Shown in pieces: positions 7,176 to 15,928 of a DNA stretch of 64,000 nucleotides. The translations under genes and the position numbers were made by a program. The notes under the pieces are model-generated. The model was not told where the DNA came from. It ran no database searches and was given only the letters and a program-made list of their open reading frames with translations. Every line of letters starts with the position of its first letter. Within the stretch, counting starts at the first letter, position 1. The stretch spans positions 62,001 through 126,000 of IMG/VR virus record IMGVR_UViG_3300042563_003307. One strand, 5' to 3'. This DNA is from a virus.

Positions 7176-8021
7176 TTATTTTAAGCCATACATAGTATTA
7201 GCTCCACTTGCCAATTGAGTTGTAGGAAGTGCTCCATCCCATCTCTCTATCCATTGTTGCTGTAATAACATCGGAGTCAAGGTCGATTGTCTTAATTTAT
7301 TAGACTCTGCTTCTGCTCTTGCGTTTGTTAACAGGGCTTCAGCGTCTCCTTGTGCTTTTGCTACTTTAATTTTAGCTTGAGCTGTCGCAGTTTGTACTTG
7401 ATTCTCTGCGGTTAGGGCTGCCTGAACTGCGTTGTTCTTAGCATTAATGGCATTCTTAAATGATGTAGGATATTCTAAGTTAGATGTAAATTGATTAACT
7501 ATAAATCCTTCTTTAACAATCTGCGCTTCTAATAACCTTCTTACTTCAACTTCGAAAAGGGCTCTATTTGATATTAATTGTTCTGCTGAATATTTATTAG
7601 TTGCAAGTCGGAATGCGTCATATATTGCCGTCTTTAAGAAACCTTCCTCCAATTCTGGTAAGGTTCTACGATATTTGGCAAATATTGAAGGTGCTTTGTC
7701 GGCTGCTACTGAATAGTTTAAGATAGGTGCAACTCGGAACTCCGAACCATCTTTTGTATTTACAGTAAATGAATTGTCTCCTTCCTCTGAGTTCTTATAT
7801 TCTTTATGTTGAATAAATGTTGGAAACTCATAAATCTTTGTTGTAACAGGATTAAAAAATACCCATCCTGTGCATGCTGTTACATTATTGACCCCTTTAC
7901 CTGAGCCATACATGTTAACCTTTACTCCTACATGTCCTGCATCAATTACTTCGCATGAACTAAACATTGCGAAAATACCTACTACTACTGCTAAAATAAT
8001 TCCAATCGATTTTAATCTCAT
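7176..8021 (-). CDS. SPFH/prohibitin-domain lipoprotein
   Basis: 281 aa. The N-terminus has a signal segment and a lipobox (IFAMFSSC), so it is probably lipidated at Cys23. Then comes an SPFH-type domain (GHVGVKVNMYG, VNTKDGSEFRVAPILNYSV) and a long helical, Ala/Glu-rich stretch (about 195-245, AQGDAEALLTNARAEAES) typical of prohibitin oligomers. T4-type phages often carry a prohibitin-like gene of unknown role; membrane stabilisation or superinfection effects are possible. The next gene downstream (8037) also encodes a membrane protein. Confidence 0.85.
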   Translation of the reverse strand: MRLKSIGIILAVVVGIFAMFSSCEVIDAGHVGVKVNMYGSGKGVNNVTACTGWVFFNPVTTKIYEFPTFIQHKEYKNSEEGDNSFTVNTKDGSEFRVAPILNYSVAADKAPSIFAKYRRTLPELEEGFLKTAIYDAFRLATNKYSAEQLISNRALFEVEVRRLLEAQIVKEGFIVNQFTSNLEYPTSFKNAINAKNNAVQAALTAENQVQTATAQAKIKVAKAQGDAEALLTNARAEAESNKLRQSTLTPMLLQQQWIERWDGALPTTQLASGANTMYGLK

Positions 8022-8036
8022 TTTTTTTGTTTTAAA

Positions 8037-8321
8037 TTAATTATTTGGTTTTTGTTTATTACTTACTTTTTTTGCTCCACATTTACATGTAGTGCATTCA
8101 GAGTCTTTTTTGTTCTTTAACTTTATTAAATAGTCAGCTATAACATATACGGCACTTCCCCATATAAAAATTACAATTGCTAGATAAAAAAGTCCCAGAA
8201 AGAAGAGACCATCGTCCGGTGCACTTAATAGTTCAAATGCAATTTGTTGGAGTTGAAATACTCCGGCGATTCCGATAAAGATACCAAGAATCATCAAGAA
8301 AAATTTAGAAAATGTATTCAT
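8037..8321 (-). CDS. two-pass membrane protein, 94 aa
   Basis: Two hydrophobic segments (FFLMILGIFIGIAGVFQL and LFFLGLFYLAIVIFIWGSAV) and a cytoplasmic tail with CTTCKCGAKK, a possible metal-binding cluster. It lies between the metallophosphoesterase and the SPFH lipoprotein genes in one operon. Confidence 0.7.
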   Translation of the reverse strand: MNTFSKFFLMILGIFIGIAGVFQLQQIAFELLSAPDDGLFFLGLFYLAIVIFIWGSAVYVIADYLIKLKNKKDSECTTCKCGAKKVSNKQKPNN

Positions 8322-8333
8322 AGTTGTTTAAAA

Positions 8334-8999
8334 TTAAGAAGTTGCCGCGTCATTATGGTGGTCAAATTCATGGGTTAATAAAGATTTTATAGGTCTATTG
8401 CCAATTAGTTTCAAAACTTGTTGAATTGTGTATGGCTGAAAATCAGGACTTCCATCGATTCCAACATCCATCATTCGGCCAGGTCCAACTTTAAACTGGT
8501 GAGGTGTGTGAATATGTCCGTGGATGTGCATAACTCCCTGTCCCATATCTTGCCAACTAGCCATAGGGTAGTGACTCATTACGAATCGGTGTTTTGCACT
8601 TGGTCCGTTTTTAACCAATGGAGGCATAACGATTGTAACCATTCTTTGCTCATTTACTGAGGCGAAAAGGTCTTGAACATCTCCACGGTTTGTAAGGATA
8701 TGATGGTCGTGATTTCCTAAGAAAAGGTGGATATTTTTACAGTTTAATTTGTTTCTAAATTCTACAATAGAATCAAAACCACCAAAGCTCCAATCACCCA
8801 AGTGAATCAGGATGTCGTTTTCCATAACCAACATGTTTATATTGTCCTGCAAGTCGATGTTCATCTGGTCCAATGTCTTGTAATCCCTAGTACCTCGGGC
8901 ACCATCCCATTTACTAACTCCTCTACAAATATTTGTATGGTTGTAGTGAGTGTCTGAAGTAAAAAAGACTCTTTGTCCTGGGTTAACTACTATTTTCAT
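8334..8999 (-). CDS. calcineurin-like metallophosphoesterase
   Basis: 221 aa with the full set of phosphoesterase motifs: FTSDTHYNHTN (15-25), HLGDWSFGG (about 66-74), FLGNHDHH (about 92-99), VMSHYPM (about 140) and HIHGHIHTPH (about 157-166). These supply the two-metal site. Substrate is unknown; phage members act on cyclic phosphates or nucleic acid ends. It is the first gene behind the promoter at 9022-9056. Confidence 0.88.
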   Translation of the reverse strand: MKIVVNPGQRVFFTSDTHYNHTNICRGVSKWDGARGTRDYKTLDQMNIDLQDNINMLVMENDILIHLGDWSFGGFDSIVEFRNKLNCKNIHLFLGNHDHHILTNRGDVQDLFASVNEQRMVTIVMPPLVKNGPSAKHRFVMSHYPMASWQDMGQGVMHIHGHIHTPHQFKVGPGRMMDVGIDGSPDFQPYTIQQVLKLIGNRPIKSLLTHEFDHHNDAATS

Positions 9000-9021
9000 A
9001 ATGTGTTTGTTTTAATTTGAT

Positions 9022-9056
9022 ATGTAAATATAATCAATAGTTTTGAATCGGTAAAA
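9022..9056 (-). promoter_or_regulatory. promoter of the metallophosphoesterase operon
   Basis: -33 TTTTACC, -7 TATATTTACAT, 20-base spacer, TTAAC pair upstream. Directly downstream of the terminator at 9091-9117. Confidence 0.8.
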
Positions 9057-9090
9057 CTTTAAGTGTTAAAATTTTGTTAAAGTTATTAAC

Positions 9091-9117
9091 AAAAAAAGAG
9101 GAGCAATATTGCTCCTC
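9091..9117 (-). terminator. strong intrinsic terminator after the adhesin genes
   Basis: Perfect 10-bp palindrome GAGGAGCAAT/ATTGCTCCTC followed by seven T residues on the minus strand. Confidence 0.9.
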
Positions 9118-9141
9118 TCCTGTATTAAATGTATCTTTTAA

Positions 9142-9558
9142 TTAGTCTTTAGAACCGTAAAAATATGTTACTGTTGCTGGGCTAACCGGGTCATTATTTT
9201 TAATATCGATTTTGAAACCTGCAATGTCTGCTGCATAAATTGGTAGGAATGTTGCATTTCCAGATAGCAATCTTGCGAAATGTATGGTAACTGTAGGTGC
9301 GCTTTTATGTGTTAAATAAATATCAATTCCGAAGTTTGAATTAGTACTTGCAGATTGACAATATAGATAAATAATTCCAAAATTTCCAGATTGTTCGTTA
9401 GTTTCTAATAATACTTCTGTAGCAGATGGCTGAATTTGATTAGTAATTAATGATGTTGAATCGCCATTAATAGTCTCAGTATCTGTTGATTTTATTGACA
9501 ATGGATTTGGGAAAAGAGTACTTGAATCCAGTGTTATTGTTGTTTTTAATGATGCCAT
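9142..9558 (-). CDS. probable virion decoration or fibre-associated protein, 138 aa
   Basis: Strand-rich Ser/Thr/Asn protein starting MASLKTTITLDSSTLFPNPL. The opening is similar in style to that of the 775-aa protein upstream (MSIFKTTLSVESADQSTPV), suggesting a shared N-terminal assembly segment. It is the last gene of the unit and is followed by a strong terminator at 9091-9117. Virion location is inferred from context and composition. Confidence 0.6.
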   Translation of the reverse strand: MASLKTTITLDSSTLFPNPLSIKSTDTETINGDSTSLITNQIQPSATEVLLETNEQSGNFGIIYLYCQSASTNSNFGIDIYLTHKSAPTVTIHFARLLSGNATFLPIYAADIAGFKIDIKNNDPVSPATVTYFYGSKD

Positions 9559-9578
9559 CTCTTTATATTATTTTTTAT

Positions 9579-9983
9579 TTATGCAGGGTTTTCTGGAGTT
9601 TCTTCTACTACTGGAGTTTCTTCTACTACTGGAGTTTCTTCAACTACTGGAGCAACAGGAACTTCTGCTTTTGTTTTAAGTGGAAGAGTTGCTTCAAATT
9701 TTACTCCGTAAGAGGTTACTGCCTCGGTTCCAACTAAATCTTTTCCGTGCGCTGTAAGTTTAACATCAACTACCCCTTCTGGAAGATTTAATTTGGCTTT
9801 CACTGATGTGATAATTTCATCTGCAGTGTATGTTTCAATATTAGCCTCTGTTGATAAACTAAAAGCTCTTTTTTTAACGGGTTCTTTTTTATATTCAGAA
9901 AGAAGTTGTACTCCTTTTGAATCTTTCTTTTTATAATTTACATCTACTGTTTCGTAGATGTTTGCGTTAACTGTATAGTTCAT
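9579..9983 (-). CDS. hypothetical structural-type protein, 134 aa, with C-terminal PVVEET repeats
   Basis: The N-terminal 105 residues form a strand-rich domain. The C-terminus has three tandem copies of PVVEET made by an 18-base DNA repeat (about 9592-9650). Such short acidic Pro-rich tails are common in phage minor structural proteins, and copy number could vary by slippage. It lies between two probable virion proteins. Confidence 0.6.
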   Translation of the reverse strand: MNYTVNANIYETVDVNYKKKDSKGVQLLSEYKKEPVKKRAFSLSTEANIETYTADEIITSVKAKLNLPEGVVDVKLTAHGKDLVGTEAVTSYGVKFEATLPLKTKAEVPVAPVVEETPVVEETPVVEETPENPA

Positions 9984-10019
9984 ATTTATATGTTTTTGTT
10001 TTATATTAAATTTTAAAGA

Positions 10020-12347
10020 TTACCACCAGCCGTTGCTATCAAAAGCATAATTGTATCCATTAGGATGGGTTGTAGTTAACGAGCTTAGCAATTTCCCAAA
10101 TTTATAATGAGTATAGTTACCATTGTTGTCATAAAATACCCAGTAATTTAATTTTCCGTAGTTAGTATAATTATCATAATTTGGTTTTTCAGTATCGATT
10201 TCATATAAAAAACTAAGGTTAAGGTCAAAGACACGAACTTTCCAATTAATATTTGAGGTTTCCTTATAGGCTAAAACTACTGTTTCGGTGCTCATGTCTA
10301 AATTCCAACTGTTTATGTTTCCAAGTTTAAGTAATTCCTTTTCATTAGCCGCAGCTCCTCTGGTTATCATTCTACAATATAAGGTGTCTAATGTTGAGGT
10401 GAATTGAGGTCTAACTAATAAAATTTTACCAGGACTTACAGGGTATTGGTCACCTTCAGAATTAGCGTTCCAATAACTTCCATTAGTAAATGTTGGAAGT
10501 AGTGTCCATTTTTTAGTAGAGGTATTAAAGTACCACTCTTTGTCAGCAGCGTAATCTACGGCGATCAATGTATTAAATTCAGTAGACCAGTCATCATCAT
10601 TACTGATTAAAATTTTGTCCAGTACCTTTGAATCATAAACGGTTATTTCACGAGTGTATGGTGAAACAGTATCAGGTCTAAGCCATAATGCACGATAATC
10701 TCCAAAACAATCCGTATTATAATTTGAAGCATCATAAGTACTTAAATCATTAATAAGGTTAAAACGGGTTGGTTCAACTCCGGATGTAAAACGAGTTGCA
10801 ACCAATGGTCCACTTAAGTTACTATCGCCTGATAGTAATATAAAATCTTTATCAGTTGCATAGATTTTGGTGTTCCAATCGTTACTTGTATAGAAATTGT
10901 CTTCAGTATTTGGTACAATATAATTTCTTTGTTCCAAATCATTATTGATAATATAAGTTACTTCAAGGTCTCCGTCAGTGTCTGTATCTAATAAAAGACT
11001 GTTATTGACAAAATAATTACCATGCAAAATAATTGCAACTGATTCTGGTTTGTAGTCCCTTCCAGCTCCAGTGTGATAAGTATTGCTGATAACTTCATAA
11101 GCGTTATGATTTGAAGTCCAAGTTAGGTCCTCTCCGATAAGTTTTCCAGTAAGTTGGTTGTAGTTCAAGAATATGAAATCTCCAGAACTGTTATTTGTGT
11201 ATACCACTTGCATTTTACCCGAACCATAGAAATAGTAGTCACGCTGTGTCATTTCAATATTATTAAAATCTACAGTTTTAAGAAGTGTACCATCAGTGTT
11301 GAATATTTCTAGAGTTTCTATAACATCGTATGTATTTCCTTCGGTTAAAGTTTCAACTACAATAAAGTTACCGTATGAATATACGTAAGAATTTGTAAAA
11401 TTGGTGATTGGATTGGTGGTTTTGATTAAGGTTTTATTAGCACCTTTAATTAAAAATACGGCTTCATTTACTGTTCCATTATATCCTTCAACATACACAG
11501 TAAAAGTTCCATCAGCAGTACAGTTATCCCAGTTATTTTCAACGTAGATATTACTAATACCTATAAAATCATGTTGATAAAAGTTATCACCATCAAAATA
11601 GATTGCATGTCCATCATCTCCGTCATACCAAGTTATTAAGTTGGCTCTTCCATCTCCATTGTAACTGTTAAAAGTTTGATTAATATTTTCAGCACCGATT
11701 ATAGAACCTCTACTATTTACAAAAACAAATATATTGTTTCCGGCATTATCAAAAAATCTCCAAATATAACCCTTTCGATTAACAACTGCTTGAATTGTCT
11801 CATTTGGATAGTCAGTGTGGTTAATTGTAGTATCTACTATTGATCCGTTCATAAATATATTAGGCCCTTGTCCAGGGATTGCCGTATTAGCGTCTAATGT
11901 AAAATATTTCCACGTAGTACCAGAGTCTTTGAATTTTACAAGCACATTTTCTCCAACATCTTCTCCTCGACTTCCAGTAAAATATTCTAATTCTGCAGTT
12001 CCATTTGTTGTAAATGCTCCAATACCGTTACTTCCAAAAGGACCCTCGTTTTCATTATATGTATAAAGAGGAACAGCGGCAAATTCTCCAGGAGAAAGAG
12101 TGATTACGCCTCCACCAGTTACAATACCAATTATATTTTGCTTTGGGTTTGTTGCAGTTGATTTAACATAAAGGAATGAACCTCTAGATCTACCACCGCC
12201 TAATGGAATTTCTGTAGGATTAGTATTAACTGTTACCTTGCTCATAACAATATTATCTAGTAGATCGTTGTTATATGAAGTGGTAAATTTAACAGGTGTA
12301 GATTGATCGGCTGACTCTACACTTAAAGTCGTTTTAAATATTGACAT
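10020..12347 (-). CDS. large adhesin or fibre-like protein, 775 aa
   Basis: Asn/Thr/Tyr-rich, strand-rich protein with no enzyme motif. The centre has repeated aromatic-Asp/Gly segments (ITWYDGDDGHAIYFDGDNFY) that look like a beta-propeller or repeated barrel. It starts with the same type of segment as the 138-aa protein. A TATATA-type late box lies about 25 bases upstream of its ATG (12372-12381). A role in host recognition or as a head/tail adhesin is likely but inferred. Confidence 0.65.
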   Translation of the reverse strand: MSIFKTTLSVESADQSTPVKFTTSYNNDLLDNIVMSKVTVNTNPTEIPLGGGRSRGSFLYVKSTATNPKQNIIGIVTGGGVITLSPGEFAAVPLYTYNENEGPFGSNGIGAFTTNGTAELEYFTGSRGEDVGENVLVKFKDSGTTWKYFTLDANTAIPGQGPNIFMNGSIVDTTINHTDYPNETIQAVVNRKGYIWRFFDNAGNNIFVFVNSRGSIIGAENINQTFNSYNGDGRANLITWYDGDDGHAIYFDGDNFYQHDFIGISNIYVENNWDNCTADGTFTVYVEGYNGTVNEAVFLIKGANKTLIKTTNPITNFTNSYVYSYGNFIVVETLTEGNTYDVIETLEIFNTDGTLLKTVDFNNIEMTQRDYYFYGSGKMQVVYTNNSSGDFIFLNYNQLTGKLIGEDLTWTSNHNAYEVISNTYHTGAGRDYKPESVAIILHGNYFVNNSLLLDTDTDGDLEVTYIINNDLEQRNYIVPNTEDNFYTSNDWNTKIYATDKDFILLSGDSNLSGPLVATRFTSGVEPTRFNLINDLSTYDASNYNTDCFGDYRALWLRPDTVSPYTREITVYDSKVLDKILISNDDDWSTEFNTLIAVDYAADKEWYFNTSTKKWTLLPTFTNGSYWNANSEGDQYPVSPGKILLVRPQFTSTLDTLYCRMITRGAAANEKELLKLGNINSWNLDMSTETVVLAYKETSNINWKVRVFDLNLSFLYEIDTEKPNYDNYTNYGKLNYWVFYDNNGNYTHYKFGKLLSSLTTTHPNGYNYAFDSNGWW

Positions 12348-12371
12348 ACTTTAACTTTTTTTTTATTTAAA

Positions 12372-12381
12372 GTATATATCC
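12372..12381 (-). promoter_or_regulatory. late-type promoter box before the 775-aa protein
   Basis: Minus strand GGATATATAC, 25 bases before the start codon. Confidence 0.42.
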
Positions 12382-12404
12382 ATTTAAAACGACCATATTT
12401 TAAA

Positions 12405-13010
12405 TTATAGGTCCAAACTATTAGGGTAATACAATAAGGTTGGGTTCCTTTTTTGTATGTCCAGGTCGGGATATTTCTCTTTAAACTTTAACACATTGAA
12501 TTTCTTAGTAATCAAGTGATGTCCATTCTTGGTTGGGATAATAGCCTCGATTTTTGACTCTCCAAATGGTCCGCATTCATGGTCTATGTAGGCCATCATT
12601 ATAGGACTGGCTTCCATAATATCATCAACATCGATTATCCATCTCTTCTCTCCGGTTTTGATTTGTCCTACAACCGAATCGAATAGACCTTTTTGGTTGT
12701 GTTGACCATTTTGGATACGTTGAGCCAAGTCAACCATCATACTTAGACTTACATCGAAGTGGTTTTGTTTTTGTACGTGGATATAGGCTCTGGCTTTAAA
12801 CATTTCACAAAGTTGAATAACCTCATCCCATCTTCTTTCAAGGTGGTCGATACTCTCAATACAATAAGTCTTAATAGTCCTTACTGATTGGTGATTATCT
12901 CGTTCTTCTGCTGGCTGGTCCTTCTTGCGTTTAAAAACATAGAGCATATAAAAGTCTCCTTTGTTTTCAAAGTTTAGGAGTGGTTTGATTATTTCTAGGT
13001 TGTTTATCAT
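12405..13010 (-). CDS. hypothetical protein, 201 aa (primase-polymerase-like pattern, weak)
   Basis: The ATG at 13008-13010 (MINNLEIIKPLLNFENKGDF) follows the upstream stop by one base and is preferred to the longer reading from 13049. The second half has RWIIDVDDIMEA and then TKNGHHLITKKFN, strands and a GHH turn that recall small primase-like nucleotidyltransferases. This likeness is weak. Function open. Confidence 0.6.
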   Translation of the reverse strand: MINNLEIIKPLLNFENKGDFYMLYVFKRKKDQPAEERDNHQSVRTIKTYCIESIDHLERRWDEVIQLCEMFKARAYIHVQKQNHFDVSLSMMVDLAQRIQNGQHNQKGLFDSVVGQIKTGEKRWIIDVDDIMEASPIMMAYIDHECGPFGESKIEAIIPTKNGHHLITKKFNVLKFKEKYPDLDIQKRNPTLLYYPNSLDL

Positions 13011-13011
13011 T

Positions 13012-13317
13012 TTAATATGCGATTTTGTCCTTTGGAACTTCAAGTCCATTTAGGGCGTTTAATAATATTTGTGTTCCTTCCTCTACATCAGGTTTAACAC
13101 TTCCAGTACATCTCTTAGAGAATAGTTCGTCAGAAATATTAGTTCTTCCGGTAGAAGTAGCACTTACAGCCTTCATATACCATGGATTTCTACTAGGTCT
13201 CATTGTTAAAATGGCGTACCATTTATTATCACTGCATTGTACTAATACTCCTTCAACACTTGTTGTGGATTTTAAGGGCTTTGTTTTAACTACGGTAATT
13301 TCTACTTTTTCAGACAT
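13012..13317 (-). CDS. hypothetical protein, 101 aa
   Basis: First gene behind the promoter cassette at 13337-13376. Strand-rich first half with an aromatic patch (CSDNKWYAILTMRPSRNPWY), and a helical acidic C-terminus. No recognised domain. Confidence 0.65.
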   Translation of the reverse strand: MSEKVEITVVKTKPLKSTTSVEGVLVQCSDNKWYAILTMRPSRNPWYMKAVSATSTGRTNISDELFSKRCTGSVKPDVEEGTQILLNALNGLEVPKDKIAY

Positions 13318-13336
13318 ATTGTTTGTTTTAATTATA

Positions 13337-13376
13337 ATGTAAATATAAACAAAAAACCCCAGACCGTAAAATCTGG
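13337..13376 (-). promoter_or_regulatory. promoter with superimposed terminator
   Basis: -7 TATATTTACAT at 13337-13347, -33 TTTTACG at 13365-13371. Hairpin CCAGA/TCTGG around the -33 box, then GGGGTTTTTT. Confidence 0.78.
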
Positions 13377-13391
13377 AGTGTTAATGTTTTG

Positions 13392-14099
13392 TTAATTTAT
13401 GAATGTTACTTCATTAGTAACCGGGTCCCAATCGAATGTTACTGGTTTGTTCGTGTACTTATACTCTTCATTCAAGATTGAAGCATTAAAGAAATGAGTT
13501 CCATTCAAGAACTTATAACCATAACTACCGTGAATATGCCCAAAAACATGTATCTTTGGTTTAACTACATCTACTCGTTCTCTCAATAAGGCGCATCCTA
13601 AGAGTGGCTCATTATATGGAGGTCCACTAATATCCAAAATCTCTTGAGGTGGTCCGTGAGTGATTAATATATCAGTGTCTTCCGGAATGGCTTCCCATTT
13701 GCTCATTAATCCTGGTCCGCCTTTCGGAAGGTTAAAAGCCCAGTCATAGAACCATGGCTGCCATGGAGTACCATAAATAACTGTTTGTTGGTCATCCTCG
13801 TCCCATAAATCAAGTCTTTCGTCTTGTAAATATGTAATGCCTTTATAAGAACTATAAATCTCTCTTGCATCATCTGGAAAATCCTCAAAGGTTCTATCAT
13901 GATTTCCGGCAATAAATATCTTTTGGTCATAATGCTCAAGCGAATTATACCAGTGACAAAAATCTTTAATGTCATTTTTATTATAACCAGAGTTCATTAA
14001 ATCCCCAGCATGAAGTAATAAGTCTCCACCTGGAAGGTCCAATTTAGGGTCTATTAAACCGTGCTTAGTATGTGTGTCGCTAATTAATGTGATTCTCAT
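13392..14099 (-). CDS. metallophosphoesterase (YfcE/MPPED-like)
   Basis: 235 aa. Motifs: LISDTHTKHG (4-13), LLLHAGDLMNSG (about 27-38), FIAGNHDRTFED (about 62-73), ILITHGPPQ (about 146) and HVFGHIHGSYG (about 186). This is the MPPED1-like arrangement with GPP after the third-motif histidine. Likely a nucleotide or RNA phosphodiesterase. It is distinct from the gene at 8334 and from the degenerate copy at 29126. Confidence 0.88.
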   Translation of the reverse strand: MRITLISDTHTKHGLIDPKLDLPGGDLLLHAGDLMNSGYNKNDIKDFCHWYNSLEHYDQKIFIAGNHDRTFEDFPDDAREIYSSYKGITYLQDERLDLWDEDDQQTVIYGTPWQPWFYDWAFNLPKGGPGLMSKWEAIPEDTDILITHGPPQEILDISGPPYNEPLLGCALLRERVDVVKPKIHVFGHIHGSYGYKFLNGTHFFNASILNEEYKYTNKPVTFDWDPVTNEVTFIN

Positions 14100-14100
14100 C

Positions 14101-14292
14101 TTATTTTTTATTTATTATAATTTGGTCTATAAAGTCTCCAGGTTGCAGTTCAACATTTTGAAGTATTAAAGCTCTTAGCATCTCTTCGGTTATTTCCAAA
14201 GTTCTTTCTACATCTTGATTGTCTTCATACTCTTGGTCTGTCCAATCCTCGTTGTCTATAATGTACTCAAGTACAATTTTTACTTTGCTCAT
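14101..14292 (-). CDS. hypothetical protein, 63 aa
   Basis: Small acidic protein (YIIDNEDWTDQEYEDNQDVE) with a C-terminal LQPGDFIDQIIINKK. It lies one base from the phosphoesterase start and four from the upstream stop. No recognised family. Confidence 0.6.
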   Translation of the reverse strand: MSKVKIVLEYIIDNEDWTDQEYEDNQDVERTLEITEEMLRALILQNVELQPGDFIDQIIINKK

Positions 14293-14295
14293 TTT

Positions 14296-14679
14296 TTATA
14301 TTTTAAGTAGTTTATAAATTCTATTATTGATTTTTATTAAATATAAAGTATTGGGCAGGGATTCAAAAAAAATAGTTTCTTCATTTTTTATTCTACTACT
14401 TTTAATCAATCTTCCAGTTAAATCATAGACTTCATAGTCTATAGACTCATCAATTCTAGAATTCACAATTATATTATTCTTAGTAGGATTTGGATAAATA
14501 GTAACTTCGGAAATTAAGTTATTTAGTAAATTTAACTTAGGTTCTTCATCAGAAATTTGTATCCCTTCAGGTGCTACATAAAATATTTGACCAATACTGT
14601 ATTCATATTGACCAGATGTTAGTATAACCTCTTGTGAGTATGTTGTTAAGTAAAACAGTAAAATTAGATATTTTATCAT
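14296..14679 (-). CDS. secreted protein with type IX secretion C-terminal sorting domain
   Basis: 127 aa. A signal peptide (MIKYLILLFYLTTYS) is followed by EYSIGQIFYVAPEGIQ, the segment that precedes the sorting domain in many flavobacterial proteins. Residues 56-127 form a complete T9SS type A domain: VTIYPNPTKNNIIV, IDYEVYDLTGRLIKS, and LPNTLYLIKI ending in a basic tail. In the host this domain directs passage through the outer membrane and is then removed or used for anchoring. There is almost no passenger apart from the domain. It starts inside the next lipoprotein gene's stop region (ATGA overlap). A host-derived gene is likely. Confidence 0.85.
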   Translation of the reverse strand: MIKYLILLFYLTTYSQEVILTSGQYEYSIGQIFYVAPEGIQISDEEPKLNLLNNLISEVTIYPNPTKNNIIVNSRIDESIDYEVYDLTGRLIKSSRIKNEETIFFESLPNTLYLIKINNRIYKLLKI

Positions 14680-14882
14680 AATTTTATATATTGTCTTTTA
14701 AATCTGGTTTGTTTCTCATTCAGGACTAAAATATATCGAGTGCCTAGAGCGGTCTTATATACTTGGTACCTTTCATTATCCGTATAGCACCATTCATTAG
14801 TGTAAGAGTGTTTATAGATTCTCTGCTCTACAGAACAAGAGGTTAATAATAGTAATACAAGTAAAAGCAATAATTGTTTCAT
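14676..14882 (-). CDS. small lipoprotein, 68 aa
   Basis: Signal peptide with lipobox (LLLLLVLLLLTSC), so lipidation at Cys16 is expected. The mature part is short, strand-rich and basic. It overlaps both neighbours by four bases, placing it in a cell-envelope cluster with the T9SS-domain protein and a membrane protein. Confidence 0.7.
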   Translation of the reverse strand: MKQLLLLLVLLLLTSCSVEQRIYKHSYTNEWCYTDNERYQVYKTALGTRYILVLNEKQTRFKRQYIKL

Positions 14883-15097
14883 ATCTTATTTATTTTAAAA
14901 TATTGATGTTGCCTGCATTCTTTACACTGGAGAGTACATCCATACTGCGGCATATTAGCTCTATGAAATTCGTAACATTTCCATTTGCGCTTTGCTAGTA
15001 ACTTTTTAATTCGGACCTTTTTAAGCGGTTCGATAACTACAAATCTTATAAATAATCCTGCTGTAATTCCTAATAGTCCAAATATAACTTCTCTCAT
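14879..15097 (-). CDS. membrane-anchored zinc-ribbon-like protein, 72 aa
   Basis: N-terminal transmembrane segment (VIFGLLGITAGLFIRFVVI), a basic stretch, and a C-terminal set of cysteines and histidines (KCYEFHR ... YGCTLQCKECRQHQYF) that could bind one zinc ion. The leader AAACAAGCAAACT before the ATG is identical to that of the next gene upstream. Confidence 0.65.
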   Translation of the reverse strand: MREVIFGLLGITAGLFIRFVVIEPLKKVRIKKLLAKRKWKCYEFHRANMPQYGCTLQCKECRQHQYFKINKI

Positions 15098-15849
15098 AGT
15101 TTGCTTGTTTTATTTCTCTTTTCGTATGCTAACTCTTCTCTAAGAAGTTTTATTTCTTTTGCATCTTGTTCTTGTTGCCATTTAGCACCTCTTTTGAATC
15201 CATCTCTAGCTGCAGTTATTTCTTCTCTGTTATAATCATCACTTCTATACCATTCCTTAATTGGAAATTCTAGTAATGATGCCTTATCAATAGTTTCTTC
15301 AAGTGTTTCTTGTTTAGCATTTTGGATAAACCTTTCCATTATTTCATCTTTGGGAAGGTTTATTGAATATTCAACCCTCTTTCCATAACAAGTTTCGCAT
15401 CCACGACCTTGATGCAATGTGCATGTCATGTCTGTAAAACAAAGGTCATCAACTCCATTACATCGACCGCAGCATCTGCTCTTTTCTACTGTTTCTATCT
15501 TTTCACAATTTTGATTCTTAATATACCATTTTAAGAATTCCTCTGGAATGGCCTGAACCCCTTCATTAATAAGAGCAGTATCCGTTGTTAGGATAATCCT
15601 TTTCCATTCTCTTCTATCAATTAAACCTTGAGCATCAACCAGCTTTGGACTGGCTTTCATTACCTCAATCCCGTCTGTAACGTAATCTCCTCTATTAAAT
15701 TTACCATTGGCAGTAATATAGAGCTGCTGAGTACTTCTTTCAAAGGCCCTAAACAGCGAAGTATATTTGCTAAGAGTTAACTCAGAACTATTACCTAGAT
15801 AATATAATCTGCTTGGATTCGGTGTTGCTAATAAGTGTACATTTTTCAT
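15094..15849 (-). CDS. hypothetical protein with Cys-rich centre, 251 aa
   Basis: The ATG at 15847-15849 (MKNVHLLATPNPSRLYYLGN) is preferred to the longer reading because the 13 bases before it match the leader of the gene at 15097 exactly. The VHLLATPNPSRLY opening is a phage/Bacteroidota protein type of unknown role. Residues 130-165 have many cysteines (SRCCGRCNG, CFTDMTCTLHQGRGCETC), probably binding metal. The C-terminus is helical. Confidence 0.7.
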   Translation of the reverse strand: MKNVHLLATPNPSRLYYLGNSSELTLSKYTSLFRAFERSTQQLYITANGKFNRGDYVTDGIEVMKASPKLVDAQGLIDRREWKRIILTTDTALINEGVQAIPEEFLKWYIKNQNCEKIETVEKSRCCGRCNGVDDLCFTDMTCTLHQGRGCETCYGKRVEYSINLPKDEIMERFIQNAKQETLEETIDKASLLEFPIKEWYRSDDYNREEITAARDGFKRGAKWQQEQDAKEIKLLREELAYEKRNKTSKL

Positions 15850-15928
15850 AGTTTGCTTGTTTATTTTACCCAAAGGCTTAAAGACTTAAGTTATATTCAA
15901 TGGGTAGGTTTTTGTTTCTTTATTTTAA

